DNA of 64,000 nt from Streptosporangium subroseum (GTDB lineage: Bacteria; Actinomycetota; Actinomycetes; Streptosporangiales; Streptosporangiaceae), in assembly GCF_900188345.1 (NCBI RefSeq), contig NZ_FZOD01000018.1, positions 96,961 through 160,960 of the forward strand, given 5' to 3'. The position numbers and the translations under genes were made by a program. Below the pieces are notes generated by a model. That model was not told the DNA's origin and did not search any database. It was given only the letters and a program-made list of their open reading frames with translations. Of this stretch, positions 34,132-41,398 are shown piece after piece (the stretch's first letter is position 1; each line of letters begins with the position of its first letter).

Positions 34132-34658
34132 CGGCGCCTCCCCTCGGGGGATGTCGCCGCTCCGGCTCGCGAGTTCCGGACGGCTACGGCCTTCTGGAGT
34201 GCCACGGCCTCCCGTGCCGCGTCGAGGATCTTCACGTATCCGGTGCAGCGGCAGTAGTTGCCGTCGACGGTCCGCCGGATCCGTTCGTCGTCAGGTTCCG
34301 GCTCCTCGTCGAGCAGCGCCCGGAGCGCCATCACGTGGCCCGGAGTGCAGAAGCCGCACTGCAGGCCCGCGCACTTCACGAACGCGGCCTGGACCGGGTC
34401 GAGACCCTCCGGGCCGCCCAGGTCCTCGATCGTCCGCACCTCACGGCCTTCGAGCAGGCCGACCATCCGCAGGCAGGCCGGGACGGCTTCACCGTCGACG
34501 ATGACCGTGCAGGCCCCGCAGTAGCCGATGGCGCAGCCCGACTTCGTACCCGTGAGGCCGAGGTCGTCGCGCAGCACGTCGAGCAGCGTCGAGGCCGGAT
34601 CCCGGACGTGGATCTCCACGTCCTCGTGATTGAGCCTGAAGCGCAGGCGGACCATCAT
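34128..34658 (-). CDS. Molybdenum hydroxylase [2Fe-2S] small subunit
   Basis: 176 residues. Plant-type ferredoxin domain with 'GTKSGCAIGYCGACTVIVDGEAVPAC' (four Cys), and C-terminal four-helix [2Fe-2S] domain with 'GLQCGFCTPGHVMA' and 'GNYCRCTGYVKI'. All eight cluster cysteines are present. Length is normal for CoxS/HcrC subunits. ATG 34658 is used because GGAGAGCGAG lies just upstream; the frame is open to 34736 without similarity. Its stop overlaps the large-subunit ATG. Confidence 0.92.
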   Translation of the reverse strand: MMVRLRFRLNHEDVEIHVRDPASTLLDVLRDDLGLTGTKSGCAIGYCGACTVIVDGEAVPACLRMVGLLEGREVRTIEDLGGPEGLDPVQAAFVKCAGLQCGFCTPGHVMALRALLDEEPEPDDERIRRTVDGNYCRCTGYVKILDAAREAVALQKAVAVRNSRAGAATSPEGRRR

Positions 34659-34752
34659 GATCTCGCTCTCCGCATCCTCATCGGTATCGGTTCGGGCCAC
34701 CGGGCGGCGTCGCCGGCCGAGGGGCGTACGAACCATGGCGTGGGGTTCGCCG

Positions 34753-36210
34753 TCATCGGGAGCCGCCGAGCAGGTCGGGCCAGCGCCGGACGACGTGGTC
34801 GACCAGGTCCCGGCCCGCCTCGGCCACGCGGGGGAAATCCGGCAGGCGGGCCCAGGGGCGGCACGCGTCGATCACGGCACGCGTGTTGAACGGCGGGAGG
34901 CCGGGCGCGCGGAGCGGGTCGACCCGGCTGCCCCACGTCTGACGCATGATCTCGATGTCCTCGGCCGGATCGGCGCGGGTGCAGACGGCCCACATCACGT
35001 CGTTGAGGCTGCGGAAGTCGATGTCGGCGTCCACGACGACCACGAACTTGTTCATGTAGGCGGCGGACGGCAGCTGCGAGGCGAGGTACGCGGCCTGGCG
35101 CGCGTGGCCCGCGTACTGCTGGTGGATGGCCACCGCGAGCAGCTGGCGGCCGCCCCCGGCCTCGTGCGCCCACACCCCCTCCACACCCGGCAGGCCTGAC
35201 CTGACGAGCGCGTCCTGGATCATCGCCGACTTCATCACGCTGCGCATGTAGGAGTAGTCGTGCGGCGGCTTGCCGGGAGGGGCGCCGAGCTGTATCGGGT
35301 CATCGCGGTGGTACAGCCGCTCGACGTCCAGGGTGAGCACCGCCTCGGTCCCGCCGCTGTAGTAGCCGGTCCACTCACCGAAAGGACCCTCCGGCTCCCG
35401 CCGGTCCGGATACAGCCAGCCCTCGACCGCGAGCTCGCTGCGCGCGGGGATCGGCAGCCCGGTCACCTCGCCGCGGATCACCTCGAACGGCCGCCCCATC
35501 ACCGCACCGGCGTACTCGAGCTCCGACAGGCCGGTCGGCACCTCGGTGCCGGCGACGACGAGCAGCAGCGGATCGTGCCCGAACGACGCGGTGACGGGAG
35601 CACGCCCTTCCCCGGCGAACCAGTCCCGGATGTGCGCGGCCCCGTGCTTGCCCGCCTCGATGTTGACGCTCGCGGCCCGCCCGTCGCTCTGCACCTGCAT
35701 CCGGTAGGTGCCCGCGTTGAGCGTGCCGGTGGCCGGATCGGTCGTGAACACGGCGCACCCGGTGCCGATGTAGCGACCGCCGTCCGCCTCGTGCCACTTC
35801 GGTACGGGGAAGTCGAGCAGGTTCGCGTCACCCGCGACGAGGACGTTCTCGCAGATCGGGCCGGAGCCGACCTCCCGGACGGGGTATCGGGCCGCGTTCG
35901 CCATCCATTCGTTCGGGCGGGTGCGCAGCGCCTCGACCAGCCCGCGGTCGTCGAGCGAGGTGCCCAGCCGGAGGGTCATGCCCAGCCTGCGGGCATTCGC
36001 CATACTGGCCGTGAGGACGCGCTGTCCCCGTTTGTAGCCCACGATGTCGTCGAACAGCAGCGCCGGCGGTGACGGGCGTCTGTAGTTCACCTCGGAGGCG
36101 GCGCCGATCTCCTCGTCCCAGTGGGCGCCGGTGACGGTCCGGACCTCGCCGAGTTCGCCCGCGAGGTCGAGCCAGCTGCGGAGGTCGTTGACCTCTTCAA
36201 GGGATGTCAC
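34753..36210 (-). CDS. UbiD-family prFMN-dependent (de)carboxylase
   Basis: 485 residues. It begins with 'LRSWLDLAGELGEVRTVTGAHWDEEIGAASEVNYRR', followed by 'CENVLVAGDANLLDFPVPKWHEADGGRYIGTG' and 'NAGTYRMQVQSD'. The active-site glutamates lie in the segment 'EPEGPFGEWTGYYSGG'. It ends with 'YMNKFVVVVDADIDFRSLNDVMWAVCTR'. UbiD enzymes reversibly decarboxylate (hetero)aromatic or cinnamic acids using prenylated FMN from UbiX. It starts with GTG 36210, which sits in a perfect 19-bp inverted repeat. It is the first gene of the Mo-hydroxylase operon; 94 bp separate it from the small subunit. Confidence 0.92.
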   Translation of the reverse strand: MTSLEEVNDLRSWLDLAGELGEVRTVTGAHWDEEIGAASEVNYRRPSPPALLFDDIVGYKRGQRVLTASMANARRLGMTLRLGTSLDDRGLVEALRTRPNEWMANAARYPVREVGSGPICENVLVAGDANLLDFPVPKWHEADGGRYIGTGCAVFTTDPATGTLNAGTYRMQVQSDGRAASVNIEAGKHGAAHIRDWFAGEGRAPVTASFGHDPLLLVVAGTEVPTGLSELEYAGAVMGRPFEVIRGEVTGLPIPARSELAVEGWLYPDRREPEGPFGEWTGYYSGGTEAVLTLDVERLYHRDDPIQLGAPPGKPPHDYSYMRSVMKSAMIQDALVRSGLPGVEGVWAHEAGGGRQLLAVAIHQQYAGHARQAAYLASQLPSAAYMNKFVVVVDADIDFRSLNDVMWAVCTRADPAEDIEIMRQTWGSRVDPLRAPGLPPFNTRAVIDACRPWARLPDFPRVAEAGRDLVDHVVRRWPDLLGGSR

Positions 36211-36217
36211 ATCCCTT
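36199..36217 (-). promoter_or_regulatory. 19-bp inverted repeat spanning the ubiD-like start codon
   Basis: AAGGGATGT-C-ACATCCCTT is perfect over 9 bp per arm. In the mRNA the GUG start codon falls at the tip of the possible hairpin. It may be a repressor site or a start-codon-sequestering hairpin. Confidence 0.6.
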
Positions 36218-36328
36218 ACCCCCTCTTACCTCCTCATCGTTTCGGGACCGTCCGGCCCCGTGCCGGCCTCACGTGCGGAAGGGGTTCACAGGTGCCTTGG
36301 CGGGATGCATCCGCTGTGATCCGCCGCA

Positions 36329-36342
36329 AAGTGTCGACACTT
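36329..36342. promoter_or_regulatory. Palindrome AAGTGTCGACACTT, copy 1
   Basis: Perfect 14-bp palindrome, 119 bp upstream of the ubiD-like start. The GT-N-AC core is the form seen in GntR-family operators. A second identical copy lies 166 bp away. Confidence 0.7.
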
Positions 36343-36494
36343 CTATTGAAACAGCACTTGATTTCGATGTCCAGAAATGGTAGGCAAAGGTCGGATCTGT
36401 ATCGAATGGCAATCCCTACCGTCCTGCTCAGGATCGCGGTGGCCGGGGAATCCTCCGGGGAAACAGGCGGTGCTGATCGTCGCGATAGACCTCG

Positions 36495-36508
36495 AAGTGT
36501 CGACACTT
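36495..36508. promoter_or_regulatory. Palindrome AAGTGTCGACACTT, copy 2
   Basis: Identical to the copy at 36329-36342, 166 bp further upstream (close to 16 helical turns). The pair could support looping by the adjacent GntR-type regulator. Confidence 0.7.
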
Positions 36509-36624
36509 TAAAGGAAATGCATCGAGCCGCGATCTCTATCGGCTGCCTTCGGGCGTGCCGGCGGCCCGCTTATGGGAAAGCCGCCGGCCATCCCGTTCGG
36601 TCCGTTCCGGGCCGCGATCTTCCC

Positions 36625-38058
36625 TCAGACCGCGATCGTCTTGTGCTCGACGTACTGGGCCAGGCCCACGGCCCCGAACTCGCGGCCGATGCCGCTGGAC
36701 TTGTAGCCCCCGAAGGGCCCCTCGAATCCGGGATCGGCGTTGTTCACCGTGCAGAAACCGGCGCGGATGCGGCGGGCGACCTCCAGGCCGTGTTCGGGGT
36801 CGGTGGTCCACACCCCGCCGCCGAGGCCGTACGGGGAGTCGTTGGCGATCCGTACCGCGTCCTCCTCGTCCTCGAAGGGGATGACGACGATCACCGGCCC
36901 GAAGATCTCCTCTTGGGCGATGCGCATGGCGTTGTCGACGTCGGCGAACAGCGTGGGCCGCACGTAGAAGCCCCCCTCCAGTCCCTCCGGGACGTCGGAG
37001 CCGCCGGTGACGAGGCGGGCGCCCTCCTTGACGCCGAGTTCGATGTAGGACCGGACCCGCTCCTGCTGGTCGGCCCTGACCATCGGCCCGATGAACGTCG
37101 ACGCGTCCGAGGGATCGCCCACCTTGAGCCCCTCGACCATGATCTTCAACGCCGCGACGATCTCGTCGTAGCGGCTCCGCGGGGCGAGGATGCGGGTATG
37201 GGCGACGCAGCTCTCCCCGTTGTTGGCGAAAGACGCCCATTTCAGGCCCTCGACCACCGCCGGGAGATCCGCGTCCTCCAGGATGATCGAGGCGGACTTG
37301 CCGCCCAGCTCCAGGCTCACTCGCTTGAGCTGCTGCCCCGCGAGCGACGCGATGCGGCGCCCGACGGCCGTCGATCCGGTGAAGGCGATCTTGTCGATGC
37401 CGGGGTGTGACACGAGATACTCGCTGGTCTCACGGTCCGCGGGCAGGATGCTGACCACGCCGTCGGGGAATCCCGCCTCGGCGAAGATCTCACCCAGTAC
37501 CAGCGCGTCCAGCGCGGTCTCGGGTGATGCCTTGAGGACGACGGTGCAGCCCGCGAGCAGCGCCGGGACCATCTTCACCAGGGCCGACTGGTGCGGGGCG
37601 TTCCACGGAATGACCGCGGCGACTACGCCGACCGGTTCGCGGCGCACCACGGTGCCGGACGCACCGGAGGGGTCCAGGCGTTCCTCCCACCCGAAGGACT
37701 CGGCGGCCCGCAGGTAGGCGGAGGTCTGCTCGGCGAGAGCGGCGTGCGTCCAGCGGGTGAACCAGATCGCGGAGCCGTTCTCCGAGGTGACCAGGGCGGC
37801 GAGTTCGTCGGTCCGCGCCGCGTGCAGTTCGCTGAACCGGGCGATGACGGCCTGGCGCTCGCCCGGGGTCATCCTGGGCCAGGGCCCGCGGTCGAAGGCC
37901 TCCCTGGCGGCGGCGACCGCCCGGTCGGCGTCGGCGGGGGAAGCCTGGGCGGCACGCCCGACCAGTGACCGGTCGTGGGGCGAGCGGATGTCGAGCAACT
38001 CGGTCGTGGCGGGCTCGGCCCACCGGCCGCCGATGAAGAGCCTGTCGTAGACGATCAC
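36625..38058 (-). CDS. NAD(P)-dependent aldehyde dehydrogenase
   Basis: 477 residues from GTG 38058 (AGAGAGAA upstream). Motifs: 'VAAVIPWNAPHQSALVKMVPALLAGCTVVLKASPETALDA', 'KIAFTGSTAVGRRI', general base in 'VSLELGGKSASIIL' (about residue 250), nucleophile Cys in 'FANNGESCVAHTRIL' (about residue 282), 'EEIFGPVIVVIPF'. It oxidises an aldehyde to an acid. It is divergent from a TetR regulator and overlooked by two TetR-type sites. It lies upstream of the UbiD operon but has its own control. The substrate is unknown. Confidence 0.88.
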   Translation of the reverse strand: MIVYDRLFIGGRWAEPATTELLDIRSPHDRSLVGRAAQASPADADRAVAAAREAFDRGPWPRMTPGERQAVIARFSELHAARTDELAALVTSENGSAIWFTRWTHAALAEQTSAYLRAAESFGWEERLDPSGASGTVVRREPVGVVAAVIPWNAPHQSALVKMVPALLAGCTVVLKASPETALDALVLGEIFAEAGFPDGVVSILPADRETSEYLVSHPGIDKIAFTGSTAVGRRIASLAGQQLKRVSLELGGKSASIILEDADLPAVVEGLKWASFANNGESCVAHTRILAPRSRYDEIVAALKIMVEGLKVGDPSDASTFIGPMVRADQQERVRSYIELGVKEGARLVTGGSDVPEGLEGGFYVRPTLFADVDNAMRIAQEEIFGPVIVVIPFEDEEDAVRIANDSPYGLGGGVWTTDPEHGLEVARRIRAGFCTVNNADPGFEGPFGGYKSSGIGREFGAVGLAQYVEHKTIAV

Positions 38059-38098
38059 TGTGGTTCTCTCTGTCTGGTCATGCCTGGTCGATTGAATT

Positions 38099-38114
38099 AA
38101 CTGACCAGTTGGTT
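38099..38114. promoter_or_regulatory. TetR-type operator, copy 1
   Basis: AACTGACCAGTTGGTT, partly palindromic, between the divergent ALDH and TetR genes. It repeats at 38155-38170 with one mismatch. Confidence 0.65.
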
Positions 38115-38154
38115 GCAACGTTTTCTCATGGAACACCCCCGCACGGTTCGTGTC

Positions 38155-38170
38155 AACTGACCGGTTGGTT
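38155..38170. promoter_or_regulatory. TetR-type operator, copy 2
   Basis: AACTGACCGGTTGGTT, containing the perfect core AACCGGTT-like ACCGGT, 18 bp upstream of the tetR start codon. Together with copy 1 it allows control of both divergent genes. Confidence 0.65.
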
Positions 38171-38187
38171 GGGAGTAGGGTGGGGAG

Positions 38188-38796
38188 ATGGCACGGGACG
38201 CGGATCGGACCAGGAAGCGACTACTGGAGGCCGCGGGCGTGGAGTTCTCCGCGCTGGGCATCGCGGGAGCCCGGGTGGATCGCATCGCCGAGGCCGCCGG
38301 ATGCAACAAGGCGATGATCTACGCCTACTTCGGCAACAAGGATCAGCTGTTCGACGCGGTCTTCAGCGCGCACGTCGCGACCTTTCTCGACGAGGTGCCG
38401 TTCGACGCCCCCGACCTGCCGGGTTACGCCGGACGGCTGTTCGATCGCTACGAGGATCATCCCGACACCCTGCGCCTGGCCACCTGGTATCGGCTGGAGC
38501 GACCTCGGGGAGCCTCCCTGCAGGCCGTCGTCTCGTCCAACCAGGGAAAACTGGAGAAGCTGGAGCACGCCCAGCGGGAGGGCGTTCTGCCGGGTCACTA
38601 CACCCCGGTCGAGCTCCTGACGCTGGTGCTGTCGATATCCACGGCATGGGCGTCGATGACCCCCGAGCTGGGGGTGAACGCCCCGGCCGATCGCGACCGC
38701 CGCAGACACACGGTCGTGGACGCCGTACGCCGGCTGCTCGCCGATGGGGAATCCGCTTCCGCGCCCCCCGTCACCCTTTCCGGGGCCTCTTCCTGA
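38188..38796 (+). CDS. TetR-family transcriptional regulator
   Basis: 202 residues. The N-terminal HTH 'RKRLLEAAGVEFSALGIAGARVDRIAEAAGCNKAMIYAYFGNKDQLFDAVF' is canonical TetR; the C-terminal ligand domain is diverse, as usual. ATG 38188 follows GGGGAG. It is divergent from the ALDH gene, whose promoter carries two matching operator-like repeats, so it probably represses that gene until an aldehyde or related inducer binds. Confidence 0.9.
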   Translation: MARDADRTRKRLLEAAGVEFSALGIAGARVDRIAEAAGCNKAMIYAYFGNKDQLFDAVFSAHVATFLDEVPFDAPDLPGYAGRLFDRYEDHPDTLRLATWYRLERPRGASLQAVVSSNQGKLEKLEHAQREGVLPGHYTPVELLTLVLSISTAWASMTPELGVNAPADRDRRRHTVVDAVRRLLADGESASAPPVTLSGASS

Positions 38797-38854
38797 CCTC
38801 ATATTTTTTGCGCACCACAGCCATACCGACAATTCATTGACTGTCGTATGCGTC

Positions 38855-39295
38855 ATGGCCACATTGCGCTGTGTGATCTCCCGCGTGTGGTGCACGGCGT
38901 TGGTTCTGAGTTTGGCGACGCTGACCGCGTGCGCCGATAACGACACGTCGTCGTCGAGCGGTGGGTCCTCCGGCGGCACGTCTTCCGTCGGCCAGGGGGC
39001 GAGCGGTGAGAACAGCGAGAAACCCGCCGAGGACCTCTGCGGCGACACCGCGGAGAAGGTCAAGCAGAGTGTGACGCGACCCGAGGTGAAAAAGGTCTCG
39101 GTGACGACCGGATGTTCCTCCGTACTGGTCAAGACGGCGTTGGCCGACGACAAATCCGCGACCGCTCAGGAGATCTGTGAGGCTGCGGCCAAAGTGGCCT
39201 ACTCGGCGGACACCGACTCCATCCGCATAATCGGGACATCGGGCAAGGAACTCGCCGTGGGCATCTCGGGCGCGAAATGTCTGGCGGCGCCGTAA
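38855..39295 (+). CDS. Putative lipoprotein
   Basis: 146 residues. The signal sequence 'VWCTALVLSLATLTACADN' ends in a lipobox (LTAC), so Cys near residue 24 should be lipidated. A Ser/Gly-rich linker ('DTSSSSGGSSGGTSSVG') follows, then a compact domain with two further Cys in 'EDLCGDTAEKV' and 'TGCSSVLVKTALADDKSATAQEICEAA'. No known family was recognised. It is exposed on the outer face of the membrane. Start ATG 38855; a GTG at 38846 is also possible. Confidence 0.7.
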   Translation: MATLRCVISRVWCTALVLSLATLTACADNDTSSSSGGSSGGTSSVGQGASGENSEKPAEDLCGDTAEKVKQSVTRPEVKKVSVTTGCSSVLVKTALADDKSATAQEICEAAAKVAYSADTDSIRIIGTSGKELAVGISGAKCLAAP

Positions 39296-39431
39296 AGCGG
39301 CGGCACACCCGAGAGACAGCCGCGAAATTGTTTTCGCGTTCTTTTCAGCGGATGGAGTCTGATCGGCGGGGCGGGACCGCTCATTCCGCTGTGTCCGCCG
39401 GTACGGCGGTGCCGCACTAAGATCACGTCCC

Positions 39432-41201
39432 GTGATTTCGGATAGTTTCTGGCGGATTATCAGGACTGGATCAGTAGGTCTAATTCTTGCGGCGGCGGTC
39501 GCCGGCCTGGTGCTCGGCGACGCCTGGCTCTGGGTGGCCGTCGAATGGTCGCCGCCGGCCTATGTAGAGTTCTACGCGCCCGACGGGTTTGACACCCTGA
39601 CGACTGTGGCGCTGCTCGTGGCCGCCCTGGTGAAGGCCGCGCTCCTGTGGCTGATCCTGCGTGCCCCCGCGCCGGGACCGCTGGACCGCCGGGCGAAGGC
39701 GCTGCGCCGACTGCTGTATCTGGCGGTGGCGTACACCCTCGTGCTGTGGTACCCGATCGCGATGCTCCCCGACGCGGTCGACGCGGCATTCCAGCTCGCG
39801 CTGTGGACCGCGATCTACGTCCTCTACCTGCTCGTCATCCGCTGGCGGTCCCGCATGCTGCGCGCGGCGGCCGGAGCGATGTTCGCGGTCGGGCTGGCCG
39901 GGATGGCCAGCGAACTGCTCGACGAGCTCGACCTCCCCGAGCTTGGATCGGGCGACATCGTCGAACTGGGTTTGATGCTGGCTGGGGTGGCGGCGACCAT
40001 CATCACGATCGTCGGGCAGCGGCGCGACGGCCGGTGGAGCCGCGGCACGCAGGTCGCCGGATGGTTGTCGGTGGGCGTCTACGCGCTGGTGATCCCGCTC
40101 AACATTTTCTTCGGAATCTCCAGCGGCAGCCTGGCGATGCTGGTCATGATGGACGCGGTGGGGCTCATCGGCCTCGTGTGGATCGCGGCGACCGCCCGTG
40201 AACTGCCCACCGAGGACCGCTCGGCTGACCCTCCGCCCGCCCGCCGGCGCGTGATCCGCGTCGCGGTGGCGGCCGTGGCCGTACTGCCGATCATCGCACT
40301 GATCCACCCGGAGCAGACCCCGCACCTCACCTACACCGGCTGGTCGATGGACTGCTACGACCGGCCCAGCTTCGGCGACCTGAAACCCGCGGAACGCGAC
40401 GCCGCGTTCCTGTGCCGGGCGCGGAGCACAGATGGCGGGGTCCCGCCCATGTTCCCGGACAGCCTGTCGGACCAGCAGATCCTTGCGTCCGGGCGGGCAC
40501 TGTGCCGTACAAAGGACCGCGACGAGCAGGAGGCGATTCTGACGCGGGCCGGGAGCGCGCGGTCCGCCTGGGGCGCGGACCCGTGGGACCTCGTCTACGT
40601 CTGCCCGGAGATCGTCGGCGCGACCCATCCCGAGCTGCTGCGGTCGGCCGCGGAGACGAAGGCGGCGAACACCGCCTACATCGCCGAGAAGAACGCGAAG
40701 TGCCGCGACCCGTGGCCCCGGACGAAGGGTGTCGTCCAGGCCACGGCCAACTACTTCCTATTCGCCGACGGCGATCACGGCTATCTGGTCCACGACCCCG
40801 AGGACGAAGTGACCGACGAGGCGTCGGAGCAGGCGATCGACAAGATGTACGACGACGGCACACTCATCGGGGTGACCCGCACCTCGGCGCTCATCGGGCA
40901 CGTCGAGGACGTCATCGATCTATGCCTCACGGTGAAGGCCTTCCGTACCGCGCCGCCACAGCGGACGGCCGGGTGGCAGCAGGTCAACGAGGTACCGATC
41001 GTCAGCCGCAGCGGCCGACTCACCGTGCCGGAGATGGGCGGCGGAGAGGTCGGCGCGGGTGCCCCGATGCCGAACCTGGCGATCGCGGGGAAGGGCCGCT
41101 ACCGGCTCCGCGTCTACGTGCGGGTCGGCGATGCGGGGGAGGAGCACCTGGTCGTCGTGTTCCCGGGCGCGTCGAGGAAGAGGTTCACGCTGAAGCCGTG
41201 A
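39432..41201 (+). CDS. Large membrane protein with C-terminal extracytoplasmic domain, unknown function
   Basis: 589 residues from GTG 39432. About seven to eight hydrophobic segments cover residues 10-265 (for example 'LILAAAVAGLVLGDAWLWVAV', 'LYLAVAYTLVLWYPIAMLP', 'IIALIHPEQ'). A soluble domain of about 320 residues follows, with paired cysteines ('DCYDRPSFGDL', 'FLCRARS', 'ALCRTKDRD', 'VYVCPEI', 'CRDPWPR', 'DLCLTVKAF') suggesting disulfides outside the cell. No enzyme motif was recognised. It precedes the M14 carboxypeptidase gene by about 200 bp. Confidence 0.75.
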   Translation: MISDSFWRIIRTGSVGLILAAAVAGLVLGDAWLWVAVEWSPPAYVEFYAPDGFDTLTTVALLVAALVKAALLWLILRAPAPGPLDRRAKALRRLLYLAVAYTLVLWYPIAMLPDAVDAAFQLALWTAIYVLYLLVIRWRSRMLRAAAGAMFAVGLAGMASELLDELDLPELGSGDIVELGLMLAGVAATIITIVGQRRDGRWSRGTQVAGWLSVGVYALVIPLNIFFGISSGSLAMLVMMDAVGLIGLVWIAATARELPTEDRSADPPPARRRVIRVAVAAVAVLPIIALIHPEQTPHLTYTGWSMDCYDRPSFGDLKPAERDAAFLCRARSTDGGVPPMFPDSLSDQQILASGRALCRTKDRDEQEAILTRAGSARSAWGADPWDLVYVCPEIVGATHPELLRSAAETKAANTAYIAEKNAKCRDPWPRTKGVVQATANYFLFADGDHGYLVHDPEDEVTDEASEQAIDKMYDDGTLIGVTRTSALIGHVEDVIDLCLTVKAFRTAPPQRTAGWQQVNEVPIVSRSGRLTVPEMGGGEVGAGAPMPNLAIAGKGRYRLRVYVRVGDAGEEHLVVVFPGASRKRFTLKP

Positions 41202-41398
41202 GCGGTGGCGGAGCCGGTTTTGGTCCGTTCTCAGGCGACGCACGCCTGCACGTCCGGCAGCAGCCGGGAAGGCCCAAAAGTCGCTCTGACCACATGTGGC
41301 CACGGTGTGACGGCGGCGACGATTGGCGTTGACACCGATCAGGCAGCCGCGCAGATTTCGGACGTTCCTGTTTTTCGGGGGACTAGGCGGAGGTTGCA

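Larger units (their letters stand above)
36211..36624. other. Regulatory region upstream of the UbiD operon
   Basis: 414 bp without a gene. It holds two identical 14-bp palindromes and the promoter of the UbiD operon. A small GGCGGC...GCCGCC hairpin near 36559-36584 could end the neighbouring ALDH transcript. Confidence 0.5.

Noticed and set aside
32329..34257. 642-codon plus-strand open frame
   Set aside because: Antisense to the molybdenum-subunit gene, which has full family motifs; the plus-strand product has none.
31699..34658. Carbon monoxide dehydrogenase (CoxMSL)
   Set aside because: The large subunit lacks the AYRCSFR active-site loop of form I CODH and has GAFRGFGNP instead; the operon also lacks Cox accessory genes.
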